Part shown: positions 16,545 to 25,846 of the stretch, in pieces
How the letters are laid out: each line of letters starts with the position of its first letter
How positions within the stretch are numbered: position 1 is the first letter of the stretch
Assembly (NCBI RefSeq): GCF_002514725.1
Contig: NZ_NTLB01000002.1
Coordinates: 1 to 64,000 of the forward strand
Length of the DNA stretch: 64,000 nt
Direction of reading: 5' to 3'
Source: Mangrovitalea sediminis
GTDB taxonomy: Bacteria; Pseudomonadota; Gammaproteobacteria; Pseudomonadales; Oleiphilaceae
The notes under the pieces: generated by a model
Told to the model about the DNA's origin: nothing
The model's input: the letters and a program-made list of their open reading frames with translations, nothing else
Databases searched by the model: none
Translations under genes and position numbers: made by a program

Positions 16545-17255
16545 TTATAAAGTTTCCCAGGCCCACTGACGCCAGTTGCCGTCGAGCAGGGCGGTACAGG
16601 AGTAGGGTCTGGGTAAGCCCCGGCTGGTCAGGATCGCACCGGGATGTCCTTCAAGGCGGTTGTGCCACCAGAGGGAAAGCGGCAATCCCTGCCGGGTGAG
16701 CATGACGTCGAGCAGGCCACTCCAGCCTGGCGCAGGGTCCTGGCCTGCAGCAACGGTTTCCTGCACCCAGGCCTCGCCGGTGGGGTTGCTGGCGGCAGGC
16801 CAGCTGCCTGGCCAGCGAGCTGACCAGCCGCGTTCGGCCTCATCCAGACTCAGGCGCTGTTGCAGCAAGTCGTGGAGAAGGGATTCGGTCTGATCGAACC
16901 AGAGGGCAGCGCTTTCCGTTGCCTGGCAGAGCGCCGCTCCTGCCGGTAAGGGGGCTAGTACCGTGAACGGAAAGTAGCGGCCGACGCTGTCGACACTGGG
17001 CAGCCAGAGACCGAGCCAGGGGGCGTCCGACAAGATGCCCGGGCTTAGGGCAAAACGCCACACCGGCGCCACCAGATAGTGGTCGAGCCAGGGTTCTCCC
17101 AGTGCTTCCCGTGCGGCCAGCATGGCCTGCTGCAGCCATCGGTCCCAGGCTTCGGCGACGGGCTGGGAGAGTCCTCGACGCAAAAAGTCGCCGCTGCCCG
17201 GCAACTTGCCGAAGCAGCCGATGGGTTCGCTTGCGCTTACAGTTTCGACAGGCAC
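16545..17255 (-). CDS. tagF: T6SS-associated protein TagF
   Basis: This 236-residue protein opens with the TagF signature IGCFGKLPGSGDFLRRGL and has APVWRFALSPG and VDSVGRYFPFTVLAP in the expected order. TagF proteins repress T6SS activity after translation, by way of the FHA protein. It is a stand-alone TagF rather than a TagF-PppA fusion; the phosphatase follows as a separate gene. Its ATG lies inside the 3' end of tssM (19-base overlap), pointing to coupled translation. Confidence 0.9.
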   Translation of the reverse strand: MPVETVSASEPIGCFGKLPGSGDFLRRGLSQPVAEAWDRWLQQAMLAAREALGEPWLDHYLVAPVWRFALSPGILSDAPWLGLWLPSVDSVGRYFPFTVLAPLPAGAALCQATESAALWFDQTESLLHDLLQQRLSLDEAERGWSARWPGSWPAASNPTGEAWVQETVAAGQDPAPGWSGLLDVMLTRQGLPLSLWWHNRLEGHPGAILTSRGLPRPYSCTALLDGNWRQWAWETL

Positions 17256-20200
17256 TGGTAGCGTCCCAGCCAGCCGGGTTGATAGGGATTGAGCGTGCTG
17301 GAGGCTTTCAGGCGCAGCATTACCTTGCGGCCATCGACGTTGATGGTGACATGGTAAAGGCGACCGCCCTGGCTGGCCTTGACCTGACTGTCCTCCAGCA
17401 TGCGGAACAGTCCCCAGTCGCCCTGCCAGCGTTTGCGGTGCAGGGTGCCGTTGATATCTTCGAACAGGACGCTGACATCGGTTCCCTTGTCAGGCCAGTT
17501 GAAACCGGTCGGCAATTGGGGGCCGTGTGAATAGGCGATGGACTGGCTTCCCAACGCCAGTTGGAAACGCCGCACGGTCTTATCGAGGTTCTCCGGTGTC
17601 AGGGAGAAGCTCAGTTGCGGGTCCTTGCCATTGCGGAAGAAGGCGTTTCGGATGTCCCGTGCCTGTGCTATCTGGGTCAGGGCCGAACGGCTGATCTGCA
17701 GACTCTGTCCATCCAGGCGCTGCAATGCCATATCGTGTCCGCCGCCCAGGAACGGTGCGATCGATTTCTCTACGAACTGCTGTTCGATGCCGCCGGGCGC
17801 GAAGTAGCTGGCGAAATCGTTGAGGGCGTCGTCGTTGGACGCCTTTCGCTTAAACGGAAAAGCGCCGGCGAGGGTGTTTTTGCACACGCTATAGACCTGA
17901 TCCTTCCACTGATCGCTGAGGTAGCCGGATCCGGATTGCAGGACCTGTTGCCAGCCGTCATCCGCCAGTTGCTGCAGCCAGTCCCCGAGGCGTCCTGGGG
18001 CCTTGGTGGCGAGAAGCCGCAGTGCCTGCAATGGATCCTGCCCCTGACCGCTAAAGCGTGCCTTGGCGAAACGGTAGGCCGCCTCGCCGGCGTTGGGCGT
18101 CAGGGTGAATTGCTGGATCTGGGCGCCGAACTGGGCGATGCCGCTAAAGTAACCACCGATCTGGTTCTGGTCGAACAGGTCATGCAGGCTGGCGAAATGG
18201 GTATCCACCGGCGTTGGTTGCGGCAGCGCCTTATCGGCGAGGGCGGCCACCGCGGCCTTCGCTGCGCCGGACTTGCCGCTGCCGCCCGCTTTCAGGGCCG
18301 GCGGGCGCGGTACCAGGCGGGTTTCCTCATCGACCTGCTGTAGAGCGCGATAGAGCGAGGAGGTGGGAATCTTGCCGGCGTCACTGATGCGCTGCCCACT
18401 GTCGGTCAGGCTATGCATGGGCGCAATCGAGAGCGATTTGAGGAAGCCTTCCCAGGTATCCACATAGTCGGCGAAATAGAGGCTGCGGATGCGGGCGACG
18501 ATCTTCTTTACGTCCGCATCGGTAAAGTCCTGCTGCTGCTTGGCGTCGAGAATCCACTGCTCGCTGGAATACTTGCGCACCAGGTCGGAATTTGGCGACA
18601 GGTCCAGCGCCTTATAGCCGGCCTTGGTATAGAGCCAGGGAATCTGCAGTGCCGTCGGTGTCGTGCCGCTGCCCAGCTTGAACTGCCCCGAGGCGGATAG
18701 CCCCAGTTGCGTGCTCATGTCGCGGCGACGGGCGAACTGCGGCTGATGTTGAATTTGACGATAGATGCGCTCCTCGATGGGAACCTGGCTCAGCCTTGCG
18801 CGCGCCGTCGCCAGCAGGGCCTTATCGGTGGCCTGGGCACCGGGCTTGGTGGCGAGCCAGTCGCCGAGGTATGTCACCAGGTGCGCCTGACGGGTGGCCT
18901 GGCCGCTGAAATCCTGAGACCAGTGCTGTTCGAACCACTGCAGGACATCGGCATTGGTGCGATGCTCCGGCTCGGCCAGCATCAGGTAGATGCGGGTATC
19001 GTCGTAGAGAGCTTCGTTGGTCCTGGCGCTGGCGATGGCGTTCTCCAGGGTACGGACCAGTTGCGGTCGGATCAGCTTGTCGAGGGCGGCACGGTAGGCT
19101 GCATCGGCGCCATCCTGCACGTCGGCGTTATAGAGGCCGAGGCTCGAAAGCCAGGGGTGCTGCACCTGCCGATAGACCTGGGTGGCCTGATACAGGGGAG
19201 CCAGTCGATCGGCGGCCTGTGCCAGGTTTTGCGGCTGGCCGTTCTGCTGCAAGTCGTTCTGGTAGGTGTTGATGTGCTGGCTGACCTGGGTCATCAGGCT
19301 GCGGTTGGTCAGCAGACTCGCACTCCAGACGCCGACGGCGGCAATGAACAGGGCCGCGATCGCCGCATAGCCGACGATGCGTCCAACGCGTTGGCGTCGT
19401 TCATAACGTGCATTGACGCCACCCATTTCGGCTTCCGGGAAGATCACTTCCCGCAACAGGTGGGTCAGGAAATAGCTGCGCCCCTGCTTCGGTGCATTCT
19501 GGTCGACCACGTAGTCCAGGCCGTACTGGGCTGACAGGCGCGTCAGCACTCGGTCGATGGGCCTGCCTTCCTGGGTGCCGCTGGTGAAGTAAAGGCCGCG
19601 CAGGGCTATCGGCTGGTCATAGCGGGAATCGGTGAAGAGATCGCCGAGGAATTCCTGAAGTGTGTTTTCCAGACTTGCCATTTGGGCGGGGAACATCAGA
19701 ATCCGCGAGCGTCGAGAGAGTTCCCGTTCCTGCTGCAGCCGTTGCATGACGCGGTCGTTGAGGCGGGCCATCAATGCCTCGTATTCGGCACCGAAGAATT
19801 CCACCGTCTTACTGGCGTCCTGATCCGGCTTGGCCGGGAAGGTCATGCCCCAGACCTGCTCCCGTTCGCTGGCGGTCATGTCTTCGAAGAACTCACTGAA
19901 GCCGGCCACCAGGTCGACCTTGGTGAACCACACATAGACCGGCACCTGGGTGTGAAACTGGGTCATCAGTTCCTGGATGCGGGTGCGAATGGCGGCCGCG
20001 CGCTCCTGGCGTTCGACCCGGCTGCTGGTCATCAGCTCATGCACGCTGACGGCGATGATCACGCCGTTGACGGGGCGCCGCGGCCGGTATTTCCCCAGCA
20101 GCGCCAGGAATTGCTGCCAGCCGCCCCGGTCCCGTTCACTGTCGCTGTCCTGGGTGGTGTAGCGTCCGGCGGTGTCGATCAATACGGCTTCGTCGGTGAA

Positions 20201-20716
20201 CCACCAGTCGCAATGACGGGTGCCGCCAACGCCCTGCAGGTGGTGCTGGCCGGTCTTTTCGAGCAGCGGGAAGCGCAGGCCGGAATTGATCAGTGCCGTG
20301 GTCTTACCGGCGCCGGGTGGGCCAACGATGATGTACCAAGGCATCTGATAGAGGCTGCGCAGGCCGGAGCGGGTCTGGAAACGGGCCTTGCGCAACTGGG
20401 CCATCGCCTCCTGGAAGCGCTCGGTCAGCTTGCGGCTCTCTTCGTCACTGACGCTTTCCTGGGTACTGCTGTCGACGATGTCTTCGACCATGGCCTGGTT
20501 GCGGCGTGACTGACGGAACTGTCCGATCAGCAGGGAGAGCCCCCAGATAACCCAGATCGCCAGGATGATGACCAGCCGGGTTATCGGCGACACCGGCTCC
20601 GCGGCGGCGCCAAAGCGGACATAGTTGCCGCCGAACCAGATCACGACGGACAGGGCCAGGAGCCCGATGAAACCGAGGAAGCGCTTATCCAGCATCCATT
20701 TCAGATTGATTTTCAT
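17237..20716 (-). CDS. tssM: T6SS membrane-complex protein TssM (IcmF)
   Basis: This is a 1159-residue inner-membrane protein. Two membrane segments lie near residues 12-30 and 46-65, and a cytoplasmic NTPase-like domain with an intact Walker A GPPGAGKT is at 132-139. A third membrane segment (VGYAAIAALFIAAVGVWSASL) is near residue 435, followed by the long periplasmic part and the beta-rich C-terminus that meets TssJ. Full length and no frame breaks indicate a working gene. It is co-transcribed with tssL upstream and overlaps tagF downstream. Confidence 0.95.
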   Translation of the reverse strand: MKINLKWMLDKRFLGFIGLLALSVVIWFGGNYVRFGAAAEPVSPITRLVIILAIWVIWGLSLLIGQFRQSRRNQAMVEDIVDSSTQESVSDEESRKLTERFQEAMAQLRKARFQTRSGLRSLYQMPWYIIVGPPGAGKTTALINSGLRFPLLEKTGQHHLQGVGGTRHCDWWFTDEAVLIDTAGRYTTQDSDSERDRGGWQQFLALLGKYRPRRPVNGVIIAVSVHELMTSSRVERQERAAAIRTRIQELMTQFHTQVPVYVWFTKVDLVAGFSEFFEDMTASEREQVWGMTFPAKPDQDASKTVEFFGAEYEALMARLNDRVMQRLQQERELSRRSRILMFPAQMASLENTLQEFLGDLFTDSRYDQPIALRGLYFTSGTQEGRPIDRVLTRLSAQYGLDYVVDQNAPKQGRSYFLTHLLREVIFPEAEMGGVNARYERRQRVGRIVGYAAIAALFIAAVGVWSASLLTNRSLMTQVSQHINTYQNDLQQNGQPQNLAQAADRLAPLYQATQVYRQVQHPWLSSLGLYNADVQDGADAAYRAALDKLIRPQLVRTLENAIASARTNEALYDDTRIYLMLAEPEHRTNADVLQWFEQHWSQDFSGQATRQAHLVTYLGDWLATKPGAQATDKALLATARARLSQVPIEERIYRQIQHQPQFARRRDMSTQLGLSASGQFKLGSGTTPTALQIPWLYTKAGYKALDLSPNSDLVRKYSSEQWILDAKQQQDFTDADVKKIVARIRSLYFADYVDTWEGFLKSLSIAPMHSLTDSGQRISDAGKIPTSSLYRALQQVDEETRLVPRPPALKAGGSGKSGAAKAAVAALADKALPQPTPVDTHFASLHDLFDQNQIGGYFSGIAQFGAQIQQFTLTPNAGEAAYRFAKARFSGQGQDPLQALRLLATKAPGRLGDWLQQLADDGWQQVLQSGSGYLSDQWKDQVYSVCKNTLAGAFPFKRKASNDDALNDFASYFAPGGIEQQFVEKSIAPFLGGGHDMALQRLDGQSLQISRSALTQIAQARDIRNAFFRNGKDPQLSFSLTPENLDKTVRRFQLALGSQSIAYSHGPQLPTGFNWPDKGTDVSVLFEDINGTLHRKRWQGDWGLFRMLEDSQVKASQGGRLYHVTINVDGRKVMLRLKASSTLNPYQPGWLGRYQCLSKL

Positions 20717-20751
20717 AGTTTTTAGGCTGCATCCCGCGTGACGCGATCAAT

Positions 20752-21642
20752 TCAGTTCGAGGGCTTGCCCGGCCCCGGCGTGCTCTGTTCGATCTGGTGC
20801 AATTGGGTGACCACCGGCTCGGTCGCGACGCTGAGCCAGCCCCGGAATCCGGTATACACCAGCAGTAACAGGGCCAGTGCGACACTGCCGATAACCCAGA
20901 AGGGGATGCGCCGGTCCAGCCGCGCCTGCCCGCTGGTGCTGCCCTGCCAGCGAGGCGATAACTCCCTCGCGGATTCGCCCCGTTGCTGGCTGATGATGCG
21001 GAACAGGTTGTCGCGTAAGCGTTCGAGTTGTTCGGCGCCGCGCGGGTCCAGTTTGTATTTGCCGGCGAAGCCCAGACTCAGACAGATCTGGATGAACTCG
21101 AGCAGATCCAGATAGGTGCCCGGTTGTTGCTGCACGCGTTCGAGAATCTGGAAGACTTTTTCGCCGCCGAAGGTTTCGTTATGAAAGACGCTCAGCAGCG
21201 AGGCGCGGGCCCAGCCGCTTTGTTCGCCCCAAGGCGTATTGAGAATGGCTTCGTCGAGCGCCGCGCAAAGGACATAGCGCGCAGAAATCACTACCTCCGA
21301 GGCCAGGTTTTTCTGGCGGGCTTCGGCGTCGAAACGGCGCAGGCCGGCAATCAGGTTCTGGCGGAATTCGACGACGTTGTCCATGCGCGCAGTGCGGCGC
21401 AGCTCGGCGAGCAGGGAAATCTGTTCGGCAGCGACGTTCAACAACGGGTTCAGGCCGTTGCGCAAGGGGATGTCCCCCACATTGCCCGCTGCCGTCGGTG
21501 GTGTGGCGGCCGCTGGCTGAGGGCTGCCTGCAGCTGTACCCGCGGCGCGGCCCAGCGGCCGGCTGCCGGGTTGCGGCACGATGATGGTGCGGTCGCCAGC
21601 CCCGCTGATCTGGGTCCGGTCGCCGGGATCTTTATCGCTCAT
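20752..21642 (-). CDS. tssL: T6SS membrane-complex protein TssL (DotU)
   Basis: This 296-residue protein has a Pro/Ala-rich N-terminal stretch of about 60 residues, then the DotU cytoplasmic helical domain (LRNGLNPLLNVAAEQISLL; VISARYVLCAALDEAILNTPW; GEKVFQILERV; YLDLLEFIQICLSLGFAGKY). A single C-terminal membrane helix is near residues 248-270. No OmpA-type peptidoglycan-binding domain follows, so anchoring to the cell wall must come from another protein. It lies between tssK and tssM in the standard order. Confidence 0.94.
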   Translation of the reverse strand: MSDKDPGDRTQISGAGDRTIIVPQPGSRPLGRAAGTAAGSPQPAAATPPTAAGNVGDIPLRNGLNPLLNVAAEQISLLAELRRTARMDNVVEFRQNLIAGLRRFDAEARQKNLASEVVISARYVLCAALDEAILNTPWGEQSGWARASLLSVFHNETFGGEKVFQILERVQQQPGTYLDLLEFIQICLSLGFAGKYKLDPRGAEQLERLRDNLFRIISQQRGESARELSPRWQGSTSGQARLDRRIPFWVIGSVALALLLLVYTGFRGWLSVATEPVVTQLHQIEQSTPGPGKPSN

Positions 21643-21678
21643 GCTCTCATATCCTTGAAGGCCCGCGTGGATGGGGCA

Positions 21679-23013
21679 CTAGTTCCTGATGGCCCAGAAC
21701 TCCAGCTCCATGCCGGGGAAGTCGGCCCCGACGTGCAGGGCAAAGCCACCGGACTGTTGCAGGTCACGCCAAAGGTCGCCGCCCTTGTCCAATTGAAAAT
21801 AGACGAAGCCGGCGTGGTAGGGAATCTGACGCGGTGCGACCGGCAGCGCATGCAGGCCGATACCCGGCAACTGAACATTCACCAGCTCGCGGATACGCTC
21901 CACCGGCGCGATCTTGATCTGCCCCGGGAAGCGTGAGGCCAGTTGCTCGGTGGGCATATCGGCCTTGACCGCCAGGACGAAGGTGGCGGAATCGAGCAGC
22001 GAGCGATCGCCGATGGCCGACACCCGGATACCGTATTTGCGTTCCACCAACGGCAACGCAACCGCGGATTGCTCGAGAACGGTACTCAGCGCCTGGCGTA
22101 CCTGGCGCAGGAGGGGACCAAAACAGTTTTCCAGATCGCCCTGGCGGTACCCGGGAATCGCCTCGGGGCGTCGCTGGGTGCTGGTATAGGTGGAGAGTTC
22201 GCCAGCCATGGCGGCCAGCTCCAGATACAGGTCCTGCGGATGCAGCGGCTTCACCTGGCTCAACTGGATCATGCGCGGTTCGAGGCGGTTGACCAATTGC
22301 AGCATGAGCAGGTCGGCCACCTCGGCGGTACCGGAACGACCGGAGTCCCGCAGGCGCCCGGCGAGGGCTTCGCCCCGCTGGTGCAGCAGACCCGACAGTT
22401 CCGCCAGCACGCCGGCCAGCAAGGGGTGTTGGCGGATATCCAGTAACGGCGGGACATACTGTGGGTCGAGAATCACTTCGCCGTCTTCGCGCACTTCACG
22501 GATACGCAGCAGGGGCAGGACCGTATAGCCGCTGCGGTCCTCCTCCTCGAGGAGCAGGCGGAGGCGCATATGAGCGACCTGGATAGCCGTGCTGTCGTTA
22601 TGTTCGGAGGCGCTGTCGTGGATCGATATTTCCTGCGCGAGGTAACGGGCAGGCGTTTGTTCGTCCTCGCTCATCTGGTATTCGAGGGAGCCGCTGCGGC
22701 GCACCGGCAGTCCCAGGTAGATCAACTGGCTCTTGAGGCCGCCGCTCAGCTCCAGGATTTCCGGCTGGGCGTCGACGTCGGGCACGGTGACCGGGGTGCC
22801 ATCCGGCATCAGTGCCAGGCAGCGAGTGATGGCGATCTTCCCCAGCTTGAGCAGCTGGTTGTCGATTTCCAGTTCCTCGAAGCCCCAGGCGGAGGAGCGT
22901 AGCGCCCGGCAGCGGGCTTCGACATAGGCTTCGTGATAGCGGTCCTGCTGCTGGAAATGCTGGGGGCGAAGGAAAAGTCCCTCGCTCCAAACCACCCTGC
23001 TGTGCAACGACAT
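21679..23013 (-). CDS. tssK: T6SS baseplate protein TssK
   Basis: This 444-residue protein opens with the TssK signature VVWSEGLFLRPQHFQQQDRY and continues with YLGLPVRR, HMRLRLLLEE and PLLRIREV segments. It keeps the full family length. TssK trimers link the baseplate to the TssJLM membrane complex. It sits between tssJ and tssL on one transcript. TssF, TssG and TssE, its usual baseplate partners, are not coded in this window. Confidence 0.95.
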   Translation of the reverse strand: MSLHSRVVWSEGLFLRPQHFQQQDRYHEAYVEARCRALRSSAWGFEELEIDNQLLKLGKIAITRCLALMPDGTPVTVPDVDAQPEILELSGGLKSQLIYLGLPVRRSGSLEYQMSEDEQTPARYLAQEISIHDSASEHNDSTAIQVAHMRLRLLLEEEDRSGYTVLPLLRIREVREDGEVILDPQYVPPLLDIRQHPLLAGVLAELSGLLHQRGEALAGRLRDSGRSGTAEVADLLMLQLVNRLEPRMIQLSQVKPLHPQDLYLELAAMAGELSTYTSTQRRPEAIPGYRQGDLENCFGPLLRQVRQALSTVLEQSAVALPLVERKYGIRVSAIGDRSLLDSATFVLAVKADMPTEQLASRFPGQIKIAPVERIRELVNVQLPGIGLHALPVAPRQIPYHAGFVYFQLDKGGDLWRDLQQSGGFALHVGADFPGMELEFWAIRN

Positions 23014-23032
23014 GCGGCGTTGTCCTTCTCAA

Positions 23033-23545
23033 TTATTCTTTGGAATGCAGTCCGAGATGACCGACCTCGATGTCGAAATCGTTGGTGGAATGCGGTTCGA
23101 TAGGCAGAAGCAGTTTGGTCACTGCCTTGTCGTAGCGGCTGTACTCGGCCAGGATGCCGATGTAGCGGGCCTTGTCATCCAGCTTCAGGGTTTCGGTGCG
23201 CTTCTCGCCGGGGATGAACTCCTTCAGCTGCACCTTGTTGATCAGGTCATCGCCCAGTTGGCCGGCAGCATCGCGGTAGAGCGACAGGAAGTCCTCCTGC
23301 TCGAACTGGCGCCGGTTCTTCAGGACCAGGACGTCCAGCACAATGGGGGACGCGTGCCCCTGATCGTCCGGATTGACGTTATCGGCCACCTGAATGTTCA
23401 GCTCCGCCTTGGTGGCGAGGCCGAGTTCCGAGCGCACTGAAGAGCAGCCGGCCAGCAGGGTGCTGCCCAGGGCCAGTATCAGGGCAAGGGATCGGGCTAG
23501 CGGAAAGGTTCGAAATAGAGTCACAACTGTCTTCACTCCATCCAT
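23033..23545 (-). CDS. tssJ: T6SS outer-membrane lipoprotein TssJ
   Basis: This 170-residue lipoprotein has a signal peptide (LARSLALILALGST) and lipobox LLAGC with lipidated Cys34. The mature part has the TssJ beta-sandwich pattern, with ANLNIQ-like VADNVNPDDQGHASPIVLDVLVLK and FIPGEKRTETLKLDDKARYIGILAEY. It anchors the membrane complex in the outer membrane and binds the periplasmic end of TssM. The ATG at 23545 has a weak ribosome-binding site; a GTG a few codons inside would still leave a complete signal peptide. Confidence 0.92.
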   Translation of the reverse strand: MDGVKTVVTLFRTFPLARSLALILALGSTLLAGCSSVRSELGLATKAELNIQVADNVNPDDQGHASPIVLDVLVLKNRRQFEQEDFLSLYRDAAGQLGDDLINKVQLKEFIPGEKRTETLKLDDKARYIGILAEYSRYDKAVTKLLLPIEPHSTNDFDIEVGHLGLHSKE

Positions 23546-23567
23546 AGGGTTGATTGTTCTGGTCGGC

Positions 23568-25115
23568 TCAGGACTGCCGTCGTTTTGCTTTCATCTGGCC
23601 GAAAATGCGTTCGTAGGACTCCGCGAATTCTTCTGCAAACAGATGCCGGAAGGCCCTGTCCCGATCCTCGCCAAGATCCTGATAGAAGCTCTTGTAGCTG
23701 TCCCAGTGGCGGCCCGAACCTTTCAGCAGGGACTTGCCTCGCTGCTTGTCGAAGCGGGCTTCCAGGCGTTCCGGGTCGAACGTCTGCATCAGGTGATCGT
23801 AGGCTGTCCGCAGGGCGGAAAACAGCGCCAGCTGGTGGTCGGCGATATCGGCAAAGGCTTCGCGCGTCGCTTCGATGGGGGGCAGATAGGCACGGTTGGA
23901 TTTGACGAACAGGTTTTCCAGGGCATCTTCCGCCGAGATCGAGAACTTGAGTGGATTGTTCTCCTGGGGTTCCACCATCGTCATGTTGATGCGGAACTCG
24001 TTCTTGATGGTCTGCCGGGCCCTGAGGGCGCGCATCAGGCCATCGACCGTTTCGCGCATCATGCCCGCCACCAGCGGGATCAACTGTTCCTGCTGGGCCG
24101 GCGGCAGATCGCCAAGCCCCAGTGCCTTGGCCAGCGTCCGGGCTTCTTGCGGGCTTATGGCCGGCGGTGCGTCGGCCGCCACGGGCTCCCTGGGTTGGAG
24201 GGGAGCTGCCTGTGGCTCAGGGGTTGGCGCTGACGGAGCGGCCGCAGGCTCATTGCCTGCGAGTGTCCTGTCCAGCGGGTCTTCCGCCATCGTAGCGGCC
24301 TGCTGCGGGGGCGCTACCGGTGGCTCCGGTGGCCGTGCCGGGGCCGCCGGAGGTTCCGGCGGGCGCTGGGGACGACTGACGATGGAGCGGTCCCAGTCGT
24401 CGGGTATGGCATTGGGCATCTGCAATGACTGCGAGCCGGTGTGGCCTTCGCCATGGTCCTGGGAGCTCTGAAGGGGCTTGGCCTGCTCGAAAAACGGATC
24501 GGCGAAGTTCGGGCTGTCGATGTCGTTCCTTCCCAGGCCGCGACCGTCGAGTGCTGCGAGCGGATCATTGGACGGATCCTGGGCGTCGAGCAGAGAAGGT
24601 TCCGCCTGGAATCCCGGCAAAGGTGCGATGGGTTCCTGCGGCTTTGCGGGTTGCTGGGAGCCGGGTTCCAGCCAGCGGTCCAGCTCGTCATAGTCAATGT
24701 CGCCGCTACTGGGTTCGGGGCCAAAGGCTGGCGCCGAGGATGGCGACTGGGACGGTTGCACGCTTTTCTGCGGCGCTGCGGCGGGCTGCAGTGCGGTATC
24801 GCTAGCGACGGTGAGCAGGTAATCGCCACAGCGGATCTGGTCGCCGGGGACCAGTATATGGGGAGCTATGGCGCCCAGTGCCTGGGGGCTGCCATTGATA
24901 AAGGTGCCGTTGGTGCTGTCGTCATACAGCAGGAAGCGCTGCCCGTCGAATTCGATGCGGGCATGTGTGGAAGAGACATAACGATCCGGGTCTGGCAGTA
25001 CCAGGCTGTTGGCCGGCGAGCGGCCCAGTGTCGCGCCTGCGGCATCGACCGAAATCGACTGCCCTGCCATACCGGTGCCGGCAGGGGCTTCAGTGACGGT
25101 GACTCGAATCCACAT
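23568..25115 (-). CDS. tagH: T6SS FHA-domain protein TagH
   Basis: This 515-residue protein has an N-terminal FHA domain (LGRSPANSLVLPDPDRYVSS; HARIEFDG; DDSTNGTFING), a long Pro/Ala/Gln-rich linker at about residues 120-310 and the C-terminal helical domain typical of T6SS FHA proteins. FHA domains read phosphothreonine, so this is the expected substrate or partner of the kinase/phosphatase switch that includes the downstream PP2C gene. I start at the ATG at 25115, where FHA homology begins; the longer reading adds 56 residues of unlikely sequence. Confidence 0.9.
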   Translation of the reverse strand: MWIRVTVTEAPAGTGMAGQSISVDAAGATLGRSPANSLVLPDPDRYVSSTHARIEFDGQRFLLYDDSTNGTFINGSPQALGAIAPHILVPGDQIRCGDYLLTVASDTALQPAAAPQKSVQPSQSPSSAPAFGPEPSSGDIDYDELDRWLEPGSQQPAKPQEPIAPLPGFQAEPSLLDAQDPSNDPLAALDGRGLGRNDIDSPNFADPFFEQAKPLQSSQDHGEGHTGSQSLQMPNAIPDDWDRSIVSRPQRPPEPPAAPARPPEPPVAPPQQAATMAEDPLDRTLAGNEPAAAPSAPTPEPQAAPLQPREPVAADAPPAISPQEARTLAKALGLGDLPPAQQEQLIPLVAGMMRETVDGLMRALRARQTIKNEFRINMTMVEPQENNPLKFSISAEDALENLFVKSNRAYLPPIEATREAFADIADHQLALFSALRTAYDHLMQTFDPERLEARFDKQRGKSLLKGSGRHWDSYKSFYQDLGEDRDRAFRHLFAEEFAESYERIFGQMKAKRRQS

Positions 25116-25206
25116 TGTGGACAATTCCCGTTGTTCGTGTGCTTTCGGCATCAAGCCGTTGTTGTCATTCTGTTCCGCGTCCCCCTGCGTTTGCAGACAA
25201 GAGGCG

Positions 25207-25758
25207 TCAGAACCGGTGGCTGTCGCTCCAGCCCGTTGCTGGCGGCAATAGGACGCCGGAAAGTCCGGCCAGTGCCCCGGCAACGCTTTCGTGGATCAAC
25301 ATCAGCAGTGTATAGCCCGCAGGCCGAAACAGCAGCAGGTCGCCGATGGCCGACTCGTCCAGTTCCAGGTGTTGCATGCGGAACATCTGGCCGGCAAAGC
25401 TCGTGTATTGCGACTTCCGGCGGTCGATACAGTCCACCAGGCCCACGATGTTCAGGATGCCATAACCCGTGACCGTCTCGTCCGGCCGTTCGATCGGGGC
25501 CGGAAAATACTCGATATTATGAACCCCGGCGTGTTTCAGTGCGTCGACAAGCCGTTCGCTGGCAATCGGGTTGCCTCCCAGCACAAACAGGTCCGGCAGC
25601 GAATCTGGGCCCTCTTCCAGTACGACCTTGAGTCCGCGAGGCTGCTCGTCGGCGGGGATCAACTGGCCGTTGGCATACTTCACGCGCAGGGGAATGTCTT
25701 CTTCCACCACGCTGCCGATCATGTGGATACCGATGTCATCCTCAAGCACCTGAAACAT
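25207..25758 (-). CDS. Immunity protein, Imm11/DUF1629 (MXAN_0049-like) family
   Basis: This 183-residue acidic protein shows the Imm11/DUF1629 pattern. VLEEGPDSLPDLFVLGGNPIASERLVDALKHAG matches the conserved core in which a fixed region precedes a helix ending in a hydrophobic site. It is followed by EYFPAPI and a C-terminal LLFRPAGYTLLMLIHESV. From memory, this family protects against AHH-type and related nuclease toxins. It lies directly downstream of the AHH-like gene and upstream of tagH, the usual effector-then-immunity order. Ribosome binding is GGGAAG six bases before the ATG. Confidence 0.65.
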   Translation of the reverse strand: MFQVLEDDIGIHMIGSVVEEDIPLRVKYANGQLIPADEQPRGLKVVLEEGPDSLPDLFVLGGNPIASERLVDALKHAGVHNIEYFPAPIERPDETVTGYGILNIVGLVDCIDRRKSQYTSFAGQMFRMQHLELDESAIGDLLLFRPAGYTLLMLIHESVAGALAGLSGVLLPPATGWSDSHRF

Positions 25759-25846
25759 AGGTTCTTCCCTGATCTATAAGCAATAGTATCTAAGATACAC
25801 GGTGGCCACCCCGACGAACAAATGTTAAAGGGGCAAGCGACGGATT

